Shown piece by piece: positions 18,146-27,641 of a DNA stretch of 64,000 nt. This DNA comes from Acidovorax sp. NCPPB 4044. Lineage in GTDB: Bacteria; Pseudomonadota; Gammaproteobacteria; Burkholderiales; Burkholderiaceae_C. Location of the stretch: the NCBI RefSeq assembly GCF_028069655.1, contig NZ_JAMCOS010000001.1, forward strand, positions 712,001-776,000, written 5' to 3'. Each line of letters starts with the position of its first letter. The first letter of the stretch is position 1. The notes under the pieces were generated by a model that searched no databases, was not told the origin of the DNA, and worked only from the letters and a program-made list of their open reading frames with translations. The position numbers and the translations under genes were made by a program.

Positions 18146-19318
18146 ATGATCCACTGGAGCCACGACGGCGAAACCCGCAGCGCGCACTGGCGTTCCGAAG
18201 CCGGCGCTGCCGCGCCGCGCCGCGTGGTGACGGCCGATGACACGCTGGCCGCCGATGCGGCCTACCGCATGGCCTGCGAAGGCACCGCGCTGCTGTGGCG
18301 CGGAGACTTCCAGAACGCGCGCCATCTGCTGCAGGCGCTGATGCGCCGCGCCGATGGCCGGGGCCGCCCGCGCGGCGGCGCCCGCGGCAGGGCACGGGCC
18401 GCGGCCGCGCGGCCGGCGCCCGAGCCCGCCGAGGCCTTCCACCTGCACCGCCAGGCCCAGGCCCAGCGGGCCCGCGTGCTCGGCGCGCTGCTCATCCCCG
18501 TGGAGGGCGACCACACCATCGCGCTGCGCCGTGCGCCCGACTGGCGCGCCGCGCTCGGCGAGGCCTGGGGCGCGCCGGACGGCACGGCCAGCGCGGTGTC
18601 GCTGCGCGAACTGCTGGGCATCGTGGGTGCGCACGAGTGGCGCAAGAAGGGCGTGGAGGTGCCGGCGCTCGGCGCACCGCCGGGCAACCGCATCCATCCG
18701 CACTACGGCGTCTTCTCGCCGGTGCGCGGCGAATACGTGGACCTCGTCGCGCAGGCGCCGCTGCCTGCGGGCGCGCAGGCCCTGGCGTTCGACATCGGCA
18801 CCGGCACGGGCGTGCTCGCGGCCGTGCTGGTGCGGCGCGGCGTGCGGCGCGTGGTCGCCACCGACCAGGATCCGCGGGCCCTGGCCTGCGCGCGCGAGAA
18901 CCTGCATCGCCTGGGCGTGCAGCCCCGAGTGGAGGTGGTGCAGGCCGATCTGTTTCCCGAAGGGCGCGCACCCCTCGTGCTGTGCAACCCGCCCTGGGTG
19001 CCGGCGCGGGCGGCATCGCCCATCGAGCGGGCCGTGTACGACGAGGACAGCCGCATGCTGCGCGGCTTCCTCGCGGGGCTGGCCGCGCACCTGGAGGCCG
19101 GCGGCGAAGGCTGGCTGATCCTGTCCGATCTGGCCGAGCATCTGGGGCTGCGCTCGCGTGCCCAGCTGCTCGAATGGATCAAGGGCGCCGGCCTGCGCGT
19201 GCTGGGCCGCCAGGACATCCGCCCACGCCACGCGAAGGCGGCCGATGCGACCGACCCGCTGCACGCCGCACGCGCGGCCGAAATCACGTCGCTCTGGCGG
19301 CTTGCGGCCGCCGCCTGA
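18146..19318 (+). CDS. Class I SAM-dependent methyltransferase (HemK/PrmB-like)
   Basis: A 390-residue protein with a C-terminal Rossmann methyltransferase domain. The SAM-binding loop reads FDIGTGTGVLAAVL, the acidic end of strand 2 is ATDQDPRAL, and the catalytic NPPW motif appears as LCNPPWVPA. That motif is characteristic of enzymes methylating glutamine or adenine nitrogens (PrmB, PrmC, RlmG/F). The N-terminal half (about 200 residues) has an Arg/Ala-rich low-complexity stretch around 68-95 and no motif I can name. It could modify a ribosomal protein or release factor, but it differs from the standard PrmB and PrmC in length and N-terminus. No clear ribosome-binding site precedes ATG 18146. 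Confidence 0.75.
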   Translation: MIHWSHDGETRSAHWRSEAGAAAPRRVVTADDTLAADAAYRMACEGTALLWRGDFQNARHLLQALMRRADGRGRPRGGARGRARAAAARPAPEPAEAFHLHRQAQAQRARVLGALLIPVEGDHTIALRRAPDWRAALGEAWGAPDGTASAVSLRELLGIVGAHEWRKKGVEVPALGAPPGNRIHPHYGVFSPVRGEYVDLVAQAPLPAGAQALAFDIGTGTGVLAAVLVRRGVRRVVATDQDPRALACARENLHRLGVQPRVEVVQADLFPEGRAPLVLCNPPWVPARAASPIERAVYDEDSRMLRGFLAGLAAHLEAGGEGWLILSDLAEHLGLRSRAQLLEWIKGAGLRVLGRQDIRPRHAKAADATDPLHAARAAEITSLWRLAAAA

Positions 19319-19378
19319 GCCAGGCAAGCTGCGCACGGCGGGCTGCTGCGGCGGCTGGACGGGCCGGGGTCGCCGGCT

Positions 19379-19909
19379 TCATGCCGGTGTCGGCAGCAGC
19401 TGTTCCATGCGTTCCCGCACGGTGGCGGCGCGCTCGGGGCCAGCCAACAGCTCGATCTCTTCCAGCAGCGCCTCGCTCACGTCCAGCATGCTGTCGCGGT
19501 CGCGCGCGCCGCGCAGGGCTTCCAGGAAGTTGTGGGCCAGCGCAGGATTGCGCCGCGCGAACATGCGTTCGCAGATGTCGAAGAGGTACATGCGGGTGCC
19601 GGCGAGCGACCGCAGCGCATGCGACGGCGCGGGCGGCAGTGCCGCCCCGGCCGGATGTGCGTGCGCCGCCGCGGCGGCTGCCTGGGCCTTCGGGGCGTCC
19701 GGCGCCGGCGCGGTGGTGCCGGCATGCGCGAGGTACCCTTCGGCCAGCAGTTTGGACACGATGTCCTTGCCGGCGCCGTGGTAGAGCGCTTCCAGTTCGG
19801 CGGCGGGCCGGCCGTCGGCCAGCAGCAGCAGCGAGCGTTCGCGCAGGCTGAGGGTGCGCACGCCCGGTGAGAGTTCCAGGCGGGCCTTGTCGGTTTTCAA
19901 GAGCAGCAT
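19379..19909 (-). CDS. Hypothetical protein with winged-helix-like N-terminus
   Basis: A 176-residue protein of unknown function, convergent with the methyltransferase gene (60 bases apart). The first 70 residues (LSPGVRTLSLRERSLLLLAD ...) have the look of a small winged-helix or PqqD-like fold, followed by an Ala/Pro-rich linker and a helical C-terminal part. No catalytic or metal motif is visible. The ATG at 19909 gives MLLLKTDKARL; an in-frame start 34 codons upstream gives a less plausible, Cys/Arg-rich beginning. The family looks lineage-specific to me. Confidence 0.5.
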   Translation of the reverse strand: MLLLKTDKARLELSPGVRTLSLRERSLLLLADGRPAAELEALYHGAGKDIVSKLLAEGYLAHAGTTAPAPDAPKAQAAAAAAHAHPAGAALPPAPSHALRSLAGTRMYLFDICERMFARRNPALAHNFLEALRGARDRDSMLDVSEALLEEIELLAGPERAATVRERMEQLLPTPA

Positions 19910-20031
19910 GGGACGAAAGAAAAATGCAGGCGTTTGGCGACAATCGAAGCCCCGATTGCACCGCCCTCCGATGACGCCCCGATGACGGGGCGGCGCGGGC
20001 GCGGCCCGCACCCCCGGTGCAAAACCATCAA

Positions 20032-20083
20032 TTGCTATATTTTTAATAGCAAATTATTCAATGGATACGGCGGCATGAAGGTG
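20032..20083 (+). repeat. Dispersed palindrome-plus-arm repeat, copy B (in the dusC leader)
   Basis: TTGCTAT-ATTTTTA-ATAGCAA (perfect 7-bp arms) is followed by TTCAATGGATACGGCGGCAT and AAGGTG. The last bases of the repeat end 4 bases before the dusC ATG, and its AAGGTG tail is in position to act as the ribosome-binding site. The repeat therefore makes up the 5' leader of that mRNA. Confidence 0.8.
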
Positions 20084-20087
20084 TTTT

Positions 20088-21191
20088 ATGCCTGATGCCT
20101 GCCGCAGTGCTCCCGTGCCCCAGCCCGCCCTGCCGATGACCCCGCCATCCCCTCCGATCCCTGCGCCGCTGCTGTTGCTCGCCCCGATGGAGGGGCTGCT
20201 GGATTTCGTCCTGCGCGACGTGCTCACGCGCGTGGGCGGCGTGGACCGCTGCGTGTCCGAATTCATCCGCATCACCGACACGCTGCTGCCCGACAAGGTC
20301 TTCCTGCGCTACATCCCCGAGCTGCGCAACGGCGGCCGCACCCTGGCGGGCGTGCCGGTGCGCGCGCAACTGCTGGGCTCCGACCCCGTGAGCATGGCCG
20401 AGAACGCGGCGCGGCTGGCGGCGCTGGGCCCCGAGGGCATCGATTTGAATTTCGGCTGCCCGGCCAAGGTGGTGAACCGCCACGGCGGCGGCGCGGCCTT
20501 GCTGCGCGAGCCCGAGCGCATCGCCGAGGTGGTCGCTGCCGTGCGCCGCGCCGTGTCGCCCCGGGTGCCCGTGTCCGCCAAGATGCGGCTGGGCTATGCC
20601 GACACCTCCCTGGCCCGCGAATGCGCGCAGGCCGCGGAGGCCGGCGGCGCCTGCGAGCTGGTGGTGCACGCCCGCACCAAGGCCGATGGCTACCGCCCGC
20701 CGGCCTATTGGGAGCTGATCGCGCCGCTGCGTTCGGCCGTGCGCATCCCCATCGTCGCCAACGGCGAGATCTGGACCGTGGCCGATGCCCAGCGCTGCCG
20801 CGCGCAGTCGGGCGGCGATGCGCTCATGCTGGGCCGCGGCATCGTGGCCGACCCCGGCCTTGCGCTGGCCATCCGCGCGGCCGACGCGGGCCGGCCGCAT
20901 GCGCCGGCCCTGGCCTGGGAAGCGCTGCTGCCGCAACTGGCCGTCTTCTGGCGCACCGTGTGCGACGACCTTGAGCCGCGCCAGCGCGCCGGGCGGCTCA
21001 AGCAATGGCTGAACCTGCTGCGACGGCGGTTCCCGGAGGCCGAGGCCGCCTACCAGCACGTGCGCACCATGACCGACCAGCGCGCCATCACCGCCTGGAT
21101 CGCCGCGCAGCAGGCCGGCGCACCGGCCGCGGTGCCGGGCGCCGCGGCGGCTACAGCAGGTGGTCCGGCGCCAGCGGGCCCAGCAGTTTGA
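20088..21191 (+). CDS. dusC: tRNA-dihydrouridine synthase (DusC-like)
   Basis: An FMN enzyme that reduces uridine to dihydrouridine in the tRNA D-loop (U16 for DusC). The 367-residue protein starts its TIM barrel with LLAPMEGLLDFVLRDVL and has the catalytic Cys in NFGCPAKVVNRHGGGAAL, the conserved VHARTK segment, and the FMN phosphate site around GDALMLGRGI. The SEFIRITDTLLP segment resembles DusC rather than DusA or DusB. ATG 20088 is preceded by AAGGTG, supplied by repeat copy B; a second ATG at 20136 would remove a Pro-rich lead of 16 residues and is also plausible. Its last 41 bases overlap the convergent phospholipase-D gene. Confidence 0.9.
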   Translation: MPDACRSAPVPQPALPMTPPSPPIPAPLLLLAPMEGLLDFVLRDVLTRVGGVDRCVSEFIRITDTLLPDKVFLRYIPELRNGGRTLAGVPVRAQLLGSDPVSMAENAARLAALGPEGIDLNFGCPAKVVNRHGGGAALLREPERIAEVVAAVRRAVSPRVPVSAKMRLGYADTSLARECAQAAEAGGACELVVHARTKADGYRPPAYWELIAPLRSAVRIPIVANGEIWTVADAQRCRAQSGGDALMLGRGIVADPGLALAIRAADAGRPHAPALAWEALLPQLAVFWRTVCDDLEPRQRAGRLKQWLNLLRRRFPEAEAAYQHVRTMTDQRAITAWIAAQQAGAPAAVPGAAAATAGGPAPAGPAV

Positions 21192-22998
21192 GCAGCATGC
21201 GCAGGCCCACACTTGCATCGGGTTCGCTCGTGGCGTCTTCGAGCCCGCTGCCCTCGGGCGCGCGCCACACGAGCGTGCCGTCCTGCGCCCGCTCCACGCG
21301 CCAGGACACGTCGCGCATGGCGGCTTCGATCTGCTCCGAAGCCGTGCGGGACAGCGTGCGGCTCTGGATCAGCAGGGCGATCTCGGTGTTCTGCAACTGC
21401 GAGCGCAGGTCCAGGTTCATCGAGCCGATGGCGATCAGCCGCCCATCCACCACGACCACCTTGGAGTGCAGCATCGCGCGCGAAGGCCCCGTGGCGCCTG
21501 CGCCCGAGCTGCCGAATGCGGATTTCACGCCCGCCTGCTCGCTGCGCATTTCGTAGAGCTCGATCCCCATCGCCAGCAGTTCCTCGCGGTGGCGGGCGTA
21601 GCCCACGTGCGCCACCGGCGCATCGTTGGAGGCCAGCGAATTGGTCAGCACCCGCACCCGCACGCCGCGTGCGCGGGCGTCGGCGAAGGCGCGCTTCATG
21701 TCGTCGCCGGGCACGAAGTAGGGCGAGATGATGAGCAGGTTCTGGCGCGCCTGGCCCAGCAACTGCAGCACGCCGTCCACGACGGTCTCGCCCTCGGCCG
21801 CGTGCGCGGCGGATGCGTGCAGCGAGGCTGCGCCGGCACCCTCGGCCGCGGGGGCCTGCGCCGGCGCCACCGGACCCTGCGGCCCGTGCACCTGCAGGCC
21901 GGCGCCGGGCGTGGAGGTGCGGGGACTGGACGGCTCGCCCTCGGCCGGGATCTTGGCGGGCTGGTCCACCAGCATGACGGCCGGCGCCCACACGAAGCGT
22001 GCGGCGCGCAGGTCCATCGGCCGCTCGTTCCATACCCGCGCGCGCTGCTCGGCCGTGGGCTGGTCGGGGCCGGGGCGGGGCTCGCCGTCGGGGGGCCTGG
22101 GGCCGCCGCTGCCGCCCGTGCCCGCTGCCGGGCGCTCGCCGCGTGCGGCGGATGCCGGCGGCGCGTCGCGGTCGCCTTCGGCGCGCTGCGCGTCGTAGCG
22201 GCCCCGCGTCTGGTCCCGCAGGCGGGCGAGTTCCTCGCGCGTGATGAGCGACTGCACCGGGTACGCACGCGGGTTGTTCCAGTAGGCATCGAAGCTGCGC
22301 GACATCTCCGCCACGATCGGACCGGCCGCCAGGACATCGAGATCCACGAAATTGCCGGAATCGGCCTGGCCGAAATAGGCATCGCCCAGGTTGCGCCCGC
22401 CCGTCACGCCCATCGCGTTGTCCGCGATGAACAGCTTGTTGTGCATCCGCTGCTGCACGCGCGAGAAATCGGTGAGCGATCCCCAGAGCCGCCCCACCAT
22501 CGAGCCCCGCGGGCCCGCCACGGGGTTGAACATGCGCATCTCGATGTTCGGCTGGAACGCGAGGCCCATCACCAGCGCATTGCGCCCGGTGCTGTGGAAA
22601 TCGTCCAGCAGCACGCGCACGCGCACGCCCCGCTGCGCCGCGCCCACCACGCCGCGCAGCAGCCGCTCGGTGCTCGCATCCGCGTGGATGGCGTAGTACT
22701 GCAGGTCCAGGGTCTTCTGCGCGGCCTCCACCAGCGCCAGCCGGCTGCCGTAGGCATCCTGCGGCCCGCTCAGCAGGACGAAGCCCGAGGCATGGCGGCC
22801 GCTGGCGGCCTGCCGCTGCTCCTGCGCCATGCGGGAGAGCGGTGTGTCCACCGAAGCGGGCAGGGCATGCGACTCCGGCCGCTCCACATTCTGGGGAAGC
22901 CCGGAGCACGCGACCGTCGAGAGCACGATGGCCAGCGCGGCGCACCAGCGTCCGACAGCGGCACGGGAACGGAAGAGGGGGGCGAGGCCGTCGGGCAT
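21151..22998 (-). CDS. Phospholipase D/cardiolipin-synthase-like lipoprotein
   Basis: A 615-residue protein with two HKD catalytic motifs: MHNKLFIADNAMGVTGGRN in the first half and MLHSKVVVVDGRLIAIGS in the second. This is the two-half layout of phospholipase D and cardiolipin synthases, which break or transfer phosphodiester bonds of phospholipids. The N-terminus (LAIVLSTVACSG) looks like a lipoprotein signal with the lipid-bearing Cys in VAC, so it is probably anchored in the cell envelope. Between the halves lie two Pro/Gly/Ala-rich low-complexity inserts (around residues 270-320 and 350-400). Start 22998 was chosen because it puts the lipobox at the normal distance. The 3' end overlaps dusC by 41 bases (convergent). 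Confidence 0.85.
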   Translation of the reverse strand: MPDGLAPLFRSRAAVGRWCAALAIVLSTVACSGLPQNVERPESHALPASVDTPLSRMAQEQRQAASGRHASGFVLLSGPQDAYGSRLALVEAAQKTLDLQYYAIHADASTERLLRGVVGAAQRGVRVRVLLDDFHSTGRNALVMGLAFQPNIEMRMFNPVAGPRGSMVGRLWGSLTDFSRVQQRMHNKLFIADNAMGVTGGRNLGDAYFGQADSGNFVDLDVLAAGPIVAEMSRSFDAYWNNPRAYPVQSLITREELARLRDQTRGRYDAQRAEGDRDAPPASAARGERPAAGTGGSGGPRPPDGEPRPGPDQPTAEQRARVWNERPMDLRAARFVWAPAVMLVDQPAKIPAEGEPSSPRTSTPGAGLQVHGPQGPVAPAQAPAAEGAGAASLHASAAHAAEGETVVDGVLQLLGQARQNLLIISPYFVPGDDMKRAFADARARGVRVRVLTNSLASNDAPVAHVGYARHREELLAMGIELYEMRSEQAGVKSAFGSSGAGATGPSRAMLHSKVVVVDGRLIAIGSMNLDLRSQLQNTEIALLIQSRTLSRTASEQIEAAMRDVSWRVERAQDGTLVWRAPEGSGLEDATSEPDASVGLRMLLKLLGPLAPDHLL

Positions 22999-23146
22999 GG
23001 GTGGCGGTGCGTGGAATGCAGGGTGCCTGAGATATATCGCAGCGCCTGCGGCCGAGTTGTCGGACAACGCGCCGGTGGCGGAGCCGACAGGCGCCCGCCC
23101 ACCCGGAGCGGGTGCCCGGGCTTCGAGCGACGGGATGGGGAAGGCG

Positions 23147-23425
23147 TCAGCGCCGGGTATAGCCCAGGCAGGCGCCGGCATTGGGAAGGCCCTGGCATTC
23201 CCGGTACAGTCGGCGGTCGCGCTCGGCCGTGGTTTCGCCCGAGTGGTTCGGCGGGCCGTTGCGGACCTTGGTCGAAGCCCCCCTGGGTTTCGGCTTGGCC
23301 TTGGCGCTCTTCCCGGTGGCCGGGGCCGTATCGGCTGGCGTGGCCGCGGTGGCCGCCGCGGCAGCCCCCAGCAGGGCGATGATCAGGATGGCCGCGGCGG
23401 TACGGGCGTGGTTCGTTCTTTGCAT
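23147..23425 (-). CDS. Small secreted protein of unknown function
   Basis: A 92-residue protein not recognised as any family. It has a signal peptide (MQRTNHARTAAAILIIALLG, cleavage probably after ATAA), a Lys/Pro/Ala-rich linker, and a C-terminal segment ERDRRLYRECQGLPNAGACL with two Cys that could form a disulfide. A GGAGG site lies just before the ATG, which makes the call more secure than its size suggests. It lies divergently from the aminotransferase gene, 102 bases away. Confidence 0.65.
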   Translation of the reverse strand: MQRTNHARTAAAILIIALLGAAAAATAATPADTAPATGKSAKAKPKPRGASTKVRNGPPNHSGETTAERDRRLYRECQGLPNAGACLGYTRR

Positions 23426-23527
23426 GCAGGTGTCCTCCCGCTGCGCAATGTACCCGCCTGCGCCTGAGAATCCGCGCCTGCATCCGTCCCTTTGCTCCTC
23501 ACCGATTGCCTGCCACCGTCCATCGCC

Positions 23528-24700
23528 ATGCGCCACACCCTCGCCACCCTCGAAGAATCCAAGATCCGTGAAGTCGCCAATGCCGGCATGGGCCGTGCCG
23601 ATGTCCTGCCCTTCTGGTTCGGCGAAAGCGACGAGACCACCCCGCAGGTGGTGAGCGAGGCGGCCATCGCCTCCCTGCGTGCGGGTGAAACTTTCTATTC
23701 GCACAACCTCGGCCTGCCGGCGCTGCGCGAGGAGATCGCCGCCTACACCGCGCGGCTGCACGGGGGAGCGGTCGATGCCGGACGCATCGCCGTCACGTCC
23801 GGAGGGGTGAATGCCCTGATGTTGGCCGTGCAGGCGCTGGTGGACCCCGGTGACGAGGTGGTGGCCGTCGCGCCGGTATGGCCCAACCTCACGGCGCAGC
23901 CGCAGATCCTGAGCGCGCGCCTGCGCACCGTGCCGCTGGCCCCGGGGGCTGACGGCGCGTGGACGCTCGACATGGCCGCGCTGAAGACCGCAGTGACCGC
24001 GGCCACGCGCCTGCTGGTGGTGAACGCCCCCAACAATCCCACCGGCTGGACGCTGTCCGCCCAGGAGCAGCGGGAGATCCTCGATCACTGCCGTGCCACG
24101 GGCACCTGGATCCTGGCCGACGAGGTGTACGAGCGGCTCTACTACGAAACCACGCCCCTCGGGTGCGCGCCGAGCTTCCTCGATCTGGCCGAGCCCGAAG
24201 ACCGCCTCGTCGTGGTGCAGAGCTTCTCCAAGAGCTTTCTCATGACCGGCTGGCGGCTCGGCTGGCTCGTGCTGCCGCCGTCGCTGACGCCCCACATGGG
24301 CAAGCTGATCGAATTCAACACCTCCTGCATCAGCGTGTTCACGCAGCGCGCGGGCATCGCGGCGCTGCAGCACGAAGGCGATATCACCCCGCACGTCACC
24401 CGCCACCTGCGCGCCTGCCGCGATACGCTGGTGCCGCTGCTGCAGGCCCTGCCGGGGGTGCTGGCCCATCCCGCGAAGGGCGGCATGTATGCCTTCTTCC
24501 GGCTGGAAGGCCATGCGGACGCGCTGGCCACGGCCAAGCGGCTGGTGGCCGAGGCCGGCCTGGGGCTCGCGCCCGGCGACGCCTTCGGCCCGCAGGGGCA
24601 GGGCTGGCTGCGCTGGTGCTTCGCCTCGAAGGACCCCGAGCGGCTCGCGGAAGGCGCACGGCGGCTGCGGAAATGGCTCGAAAAGGCCGGCGGGTTATAA
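23528..24700 (+). CDS. Pyridoxal-phosphate aminotransferase, class I/II
   Basis: A 390-residue fold-type I aminotransferase. Visible motifs are [21 protein letters not shown] (cofactor phosphate region), NAPNNPTGW, the [12 protein letters not shown] segment with the Asp that binds the pyridine nitrogen, [15 protein letters not shown] with the Schiff-base Lys, and a C-terminal LRWCFAS with the substrate-carboxylate Arg. It resembles the aspartate/aromatic/alanine group used in amino-acid metabolism; the exact amino donor is unclear. ATG 23528 gives [13 protein letters not shown]. Its stop codon overlaps the -10 box of the rpsO promoter. Confidence 0.88.
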   Translation: MRHTLATLEESKIREVANAGMGRADVLPFWFGESDETTPQVVSEAAIASLRAGETFYSHNLGLPALREEIAAYTARLHGGAVDAGRIAVTSGGVNALMLAVQALVDPGDEVVAVAPVWPNLTAQPQILSARLRTVPLAPGADGAWTLDMAALKTAVTAATRLLVVNAPNNPTGWTLSAQEQREILDHCRATGTWILADEVYERLYYETTPLGCAPSFLDLAEPEDRLVVVQSFSKSFLMTGWRLGWLVLPPSLTPHMGKLIEFNTSCISVFTQRAGIAALQHEGDITPHVTRHLRACRDTLVPLLQALPGVLAHPAKGGMYAFFRLEGHADALATAKRLVAEAGLGLAPGDAFGPQGQGWLRWCFASKDPERLAEGARRLRKWLEKAGGL

Positions 24701-24701
24701 T
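24696..24701 (+). promoter_or_regulatory. -10 box of the rpsO promoter
   Basis: A perfect TATAAT overlaps the TAA stop of the aminotransferase. It is followed by an rpsO leader of about 125 bases that carries a small TTGCA/TGCAA inverted repeat at 24711-24723. The -35 (TGGCTC around 24674) is weak. Confidence 0.55.
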
Positions 24702-24827
24702 CCTCGGGTTTTGCACGGTGCAAGACGCACGCCGCCGGCCGTTCCAGCCTGCGGCGCAAGTAAAACCAGGGGCTGCCTTCCGCGCCACGCGCCGGTCCTG
24801 CCGGCCCCGACACTCAAGGAAAAACCA

Positions 24828-25094
24828 ATGAACGCATCCTCCAACAAGGCCGAAGTCATCAAGGACAACGCCCGCGCCGCCAACGACACCGGCAGCCCAG
24901 AAGTCCAAGTGGCCCTGCTCACGGCCCGCATCAACCAACTGACCCCCCACTTCAAGCAGCATGCCAAGGACCACCACGGTCGCCGCGGCCTGCTGCGCAT
25001 GGTGAGCCGCCGCCGCAAGCTGCTGGACTACCTGAAGGCCAAGGACGCCGACCGTTACACGGCCCTGATCGCCAAGCTCGGCCTGCGCAAGTAA
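24828..25094 (+). CDS. rpsO: 30S ribosomal protein S15
   Basis: S15 binds the central domain of 16S rRNA early in small-subunit assembly and contributes to an intersubunit bridge. The 88-residue sequence is typical: [20 protein letters not shown], the [16 protein letters not shown] segment with the conserved His/Asp/Ser contacts, and a basic [10 protein letters not shown] helix. AAGGAAA precedes the ATG. It is followed by pnp after 213 bases containing two hairpins, the rpsO-pnp arrangement known from many proteobacteria. Confidence 0.98.
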   Translation: MNASSNKAEVIKDNARAANDTGSPEVQVALLTARINQLTPHFKQHAKDHHGRRGLLRMVSRRRKLLDYLKAKDADRYTALIAKLGLRK

Positions 25095-25109
25095 TCGCAT
25101 TCGCATGCT

Positions 25110-25148
25110 GAAACGCCTGGGTTAGCAAACGGCTAGCTCAGGCGTTTC
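25110..25148 (+). terminator. Hairpin downstream of rpsO
   Basis: GAAACGCCTG pairs perfectly with CAGGCGTTTC (10 bp) around a loop that itself holds TAGC/GCTA. No T-run follows, so it may be a partial terminator or an RNase III processing site, as between rpsO and pnp in E. coli, rather than a full stop. Confidence 0.55.
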
Positions 25149-25182
25149 TACTTCGGAGACGCATAGCAGATCGAAGCTGTGT

Positions 25183-25230
25183 CATTCCAATGGCCCTGGG
25201 CATCGCACAGGGCGCAGGGCCACTGGAATG
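25183..25230 (+). promoter_or_regulatory. Long hairpin in the pnp leader
   Basis: Arms of 16 bases (25183-25198 and 25215-25230) pair with a single A/C mismatch: CATTCCAaTGGCCCTG against CAGGGCCAcTGGAATG. A near-perfect double-stranded stem 78 bases before the pnp start is what pnp autoregulation requires in E. coli, where RNase III cuts such a stem and PNPase then degrades the leader. Confidence 0.6.
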
Positions 25231-25307
25231 GCATCGTGTTCTGACTTGCCTCCGGCCCCCGCTGGTCCTGCAGGGCCAGCCTCATTCACCGAAGCAACGG
25301 AGTCAAC

Positions 25308-27557
25308 ATGACCATCTTCAACAAAGTGACCAAGTCCTTCCAATGGGGCGACAAGACCGTCGTCATGGAAACCGGCGAAATCGCGCGCCAGGCGTCTGGC
25401 GCCGTTCTGGTCAACATCGACGACACGGTGGTGCTGGCCACCGTCGTGGGCTCCAAGGTCGCCAAGGCCGGCCAGGATTTCTTCCCGCTGACCGTCGACT
25501 ACATCGAGAAGACGTATGCCGCAGGCAAGATCCCCGGCAGCTTCTTCAAGCGCGAAGCCAAGCCCAGCGAACTCGAGACCCTGACCAGCCGCCTGATCGA
25601 CCGCCCGATCCGCCCGCTGTTCCCGGAAGGTTTCTACAACGACGTCCATGTGGTCATCCACACCGTGTCGCTGAACCCCGAAGTGGATGCCGACATCGCC
25701 GCCATGATCGCCGTGAGCGCCGCGCTGTCGATCTCCGGCATCCCGTTCAACGGCCCGATCGGTGCCGCGCGCGTGGGCTACATCAACGGTGAATATGTGC
25801 TCAACCCGGGCCAGACCCTGCGCAAGAGCTCGCAAATGGACCTGGTCGTCGCCGGCACCGAAGCCGCCGTGCTGATGGTCGAATCCGAAGCGCAGCAACT
25901 GCCCGAAGACGTGATGCTGGGCGCCGTGGTGTTCGGCCACGAACAGGGCAAGATCGCCATCAACGCCATCCATGAGTTGGTGCGCGACGCAGGCAAGCCC
26001 GTGTGGGACTGGCAAGCGCCGGCCAAGGACGAGCCCTTCATCGCCAAGGTCTCGCAACTGGCCGAAGAGAAGCTGCGCGCCGCCTACCAGATCCGCAGCA
26101 AGCAGGCCCGCACGCAGGCCCTGCGCGAAGCCACGGCTTCCGTGCTCGCGTCGCTGAAGGCCGAAGGCGTCGAATTCGACGCCGTGAAGGTCGAAGGCCT
26201 GCTGTTCGACATCGAAGCCAAGATCGTGCGCAGCCAGATCCTGGCCGGCGAGCCCCGCATCGACGGCCGTGACACGCGCACCGTGCGCCCCATCGAGATC
26301 CGCAACTCCGTGCTGCCCCGCACGCACGGCTCCGCGCTGTTCACGCGTGGCGAGACCCAGGCGCTGGTGATCTCCACGCTGGGCACCGAGCGCGACGCAC
26401 AGCGCATCGACGCGCTGGCCGGCGAGTTCGAAGACCGCTTCATGTTCCACTACAACATGCCTCCCTTCGCCACCGGCGAAGTGGGCCGCATGGGCTCCAC
26501 CAAGCGCCGCGAAGTGGGCCACGGCCGCCTGGCCAAGCGTGCACTGGTTGCCGTGCTGCCGACCAAGGAAGAATTTCCTTACACGATCCGCGTGGTGTCC
26601 GAAATCACCGAATCCAACGGCTCCTCGTCCATGGCGTCCGTCTGCGGCGGCTGCCTGTCGATGATGGATGCGGGCGTGCCGATGAAGGCCCACGTGGCCG
26701 GCATCGCCATGGGCCTGATCAAGGAAGACAACCGTTTCGCCGTGCTGACCGACATCCTGGGCGATGAGGACCACCTGGGCGACATGGACTTCAAGGTGGC
26801 CGGCACCACGGCCGGTATCACGGCGCTGCAGATGGACATCAAGATCCAGGGCATCACCAAGGAAATCATGCAGGTTGCCCTGGCCCAGGCCAAGGAAGCG
26901 CGCCTGCACATCCTCGGCAAGATGCAGGAAGCGATGGGCGAAGCCAAGACCGAGGTCTCCAGCTTCGCGCCCAAGCTCTACACGATGAAGATCAACCCCG
27001 AGAAGATCCGCGACGTGATCGGCAAGGGCGGCGCGGTGATCCGCGCGCTGACGGAAGAAACCGGCACGCAGATCAACATCGACGAAGACGGCACCATCAC
27101 CATCGCATCGACCGATGCCGCCAAGGCCGACGACGCCAAGCGCCGCATCGAGCAGATCACGGCCGAGGTCGAAATCGGCAAGGTGTACGAAGGCCCCGTG
27201 GTCAAGATCCTGGACTTCGGCGCGCTCATCAACCTGCTGCCCGGCAAGGATGGCCTGCTGCACATCAGCCAGATCGCCCACGAGCGTGTCGAGCGCGTGA
27301 CCGATTACCTGAGCGAAGGCCAGATCGTGAAGGTCAAGGTGCTCGAGACGGACGAAAAGGGCCGTGTCAAGCTGTCCTTGAAGGCTTTGCTGGACCGCCC
27401 CGCAGGCGACAGCGGACGTCCTGCGCCTGCCGAGCGTGGCGAGCGTTCGGAACGCGGCGAGCGCCGTGAACGCCGCGACTACAGCGGCTCCGACTCGCAG
27501 CAACAGCAGCAGCAATCCGTGGCCTCCGGCGACCAGCCGGGCCAGATGGATGCCTGA
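25308..27557 (+). CDS. pnp: Polyribonucleotide nucleotidyltransferase (PNPase)
   Basis: A trimeric 3'-to-5' phosphorolytic exoribonuclease that degrades mRNA and forms part of the degradosome. At 749 residues it has two RNase PH-type domains separated by a helical domain; [17 protein letters not shown] and [15 protein letters not shown] segments and the catalytic-loop [15 protein letters not shown] are visible. A KH domain follows ([16 protein letters not shown]), then an S1 domain ([20 protein letters not shown]). The tail is Arg/Glu-rich, then a run of glutamines (QQQQQQ), and ends QMDA; such tails often contact RNase E or RNA. GGAG precedes ATG 25308. The two leader hairpins suggest autoregulation. 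Confidence 0.98.
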   Translation: MTIFNKVTKSFQWGDKTVVMETGEIARQASGAVLVNIDDTVVLATVVGSKVAKAGQDFFPLTVDYIEKTYAAGKIPGSFFKREAKPSELETLTSRLIDRPIRPLFPEGFYNDVHVVIHTVSLNPEVDADIAAMIAVSAALSISGIPFNGPIGAARVGYINGEYVLNPGQTLRKSSQMDLVVAGTEAAVLMVESEAQQLPEDVMLGAVVFGHEQGKIAINAIHELVRDAGKPVWDWQAPAKDEPFIAKVSQLAEEKLRAAYQIRSKQARTQALREATASVLASLKAEGVEFDAVKVEGLLFDIEAKIVRSQILAGEPRIDGRDTRTVRPIEIRNSVLPRTHGSALFTRGETQALVISTLGTERDAQRIDALAGEFEDRFMFHYNMPPFATGEVGRMGSTKRREVGHGRLAKRALVAVLPTKEEFPYTIRVVSEITESNGSSSMASVCGGCLSMMDAGVPMKAHVAGIAMGLIKEDNRFAVLTDILGDEDHLGDMDFKVAGTTAGITALQMDIKIQGITKEIMQVALAQAKEARLHILGKMQEAMGEAKTEVSSFAPKLYTMKINPEKIRDVIGKGGAVIRALTEETGTQINIDEDGTITIASTDAAKADDAKRRIEQITAEVEIGKVYEGPVVKILDFGALINLLPGKDGLLHISQIAHERVERVTDYLSEGQIVKVKVLETDEKGRVKLSLKALLDRPAGDSGRPAPAERGERSERGERRERRDYSGSDSQQQQQQSVASGDQPGQMDA

Positions 27558-27641
27558 CGGCTTTCCGTCGGCCCTGTGATGGCAGCCGGCCCGGCATGCG
27601 CGGGCTGGCGTTTTGAATCTCTCATCCCCATGGAGTCCTGT

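Noticed and set aside
23147..24514. A 455-residue minus-strand protein over the aminotransferase gene
   Set aside because: Only its last 92 codons, starting at 23425 with a GGAGG site and signal peptide, look real; the rest is the shadow of the aminotransferase.
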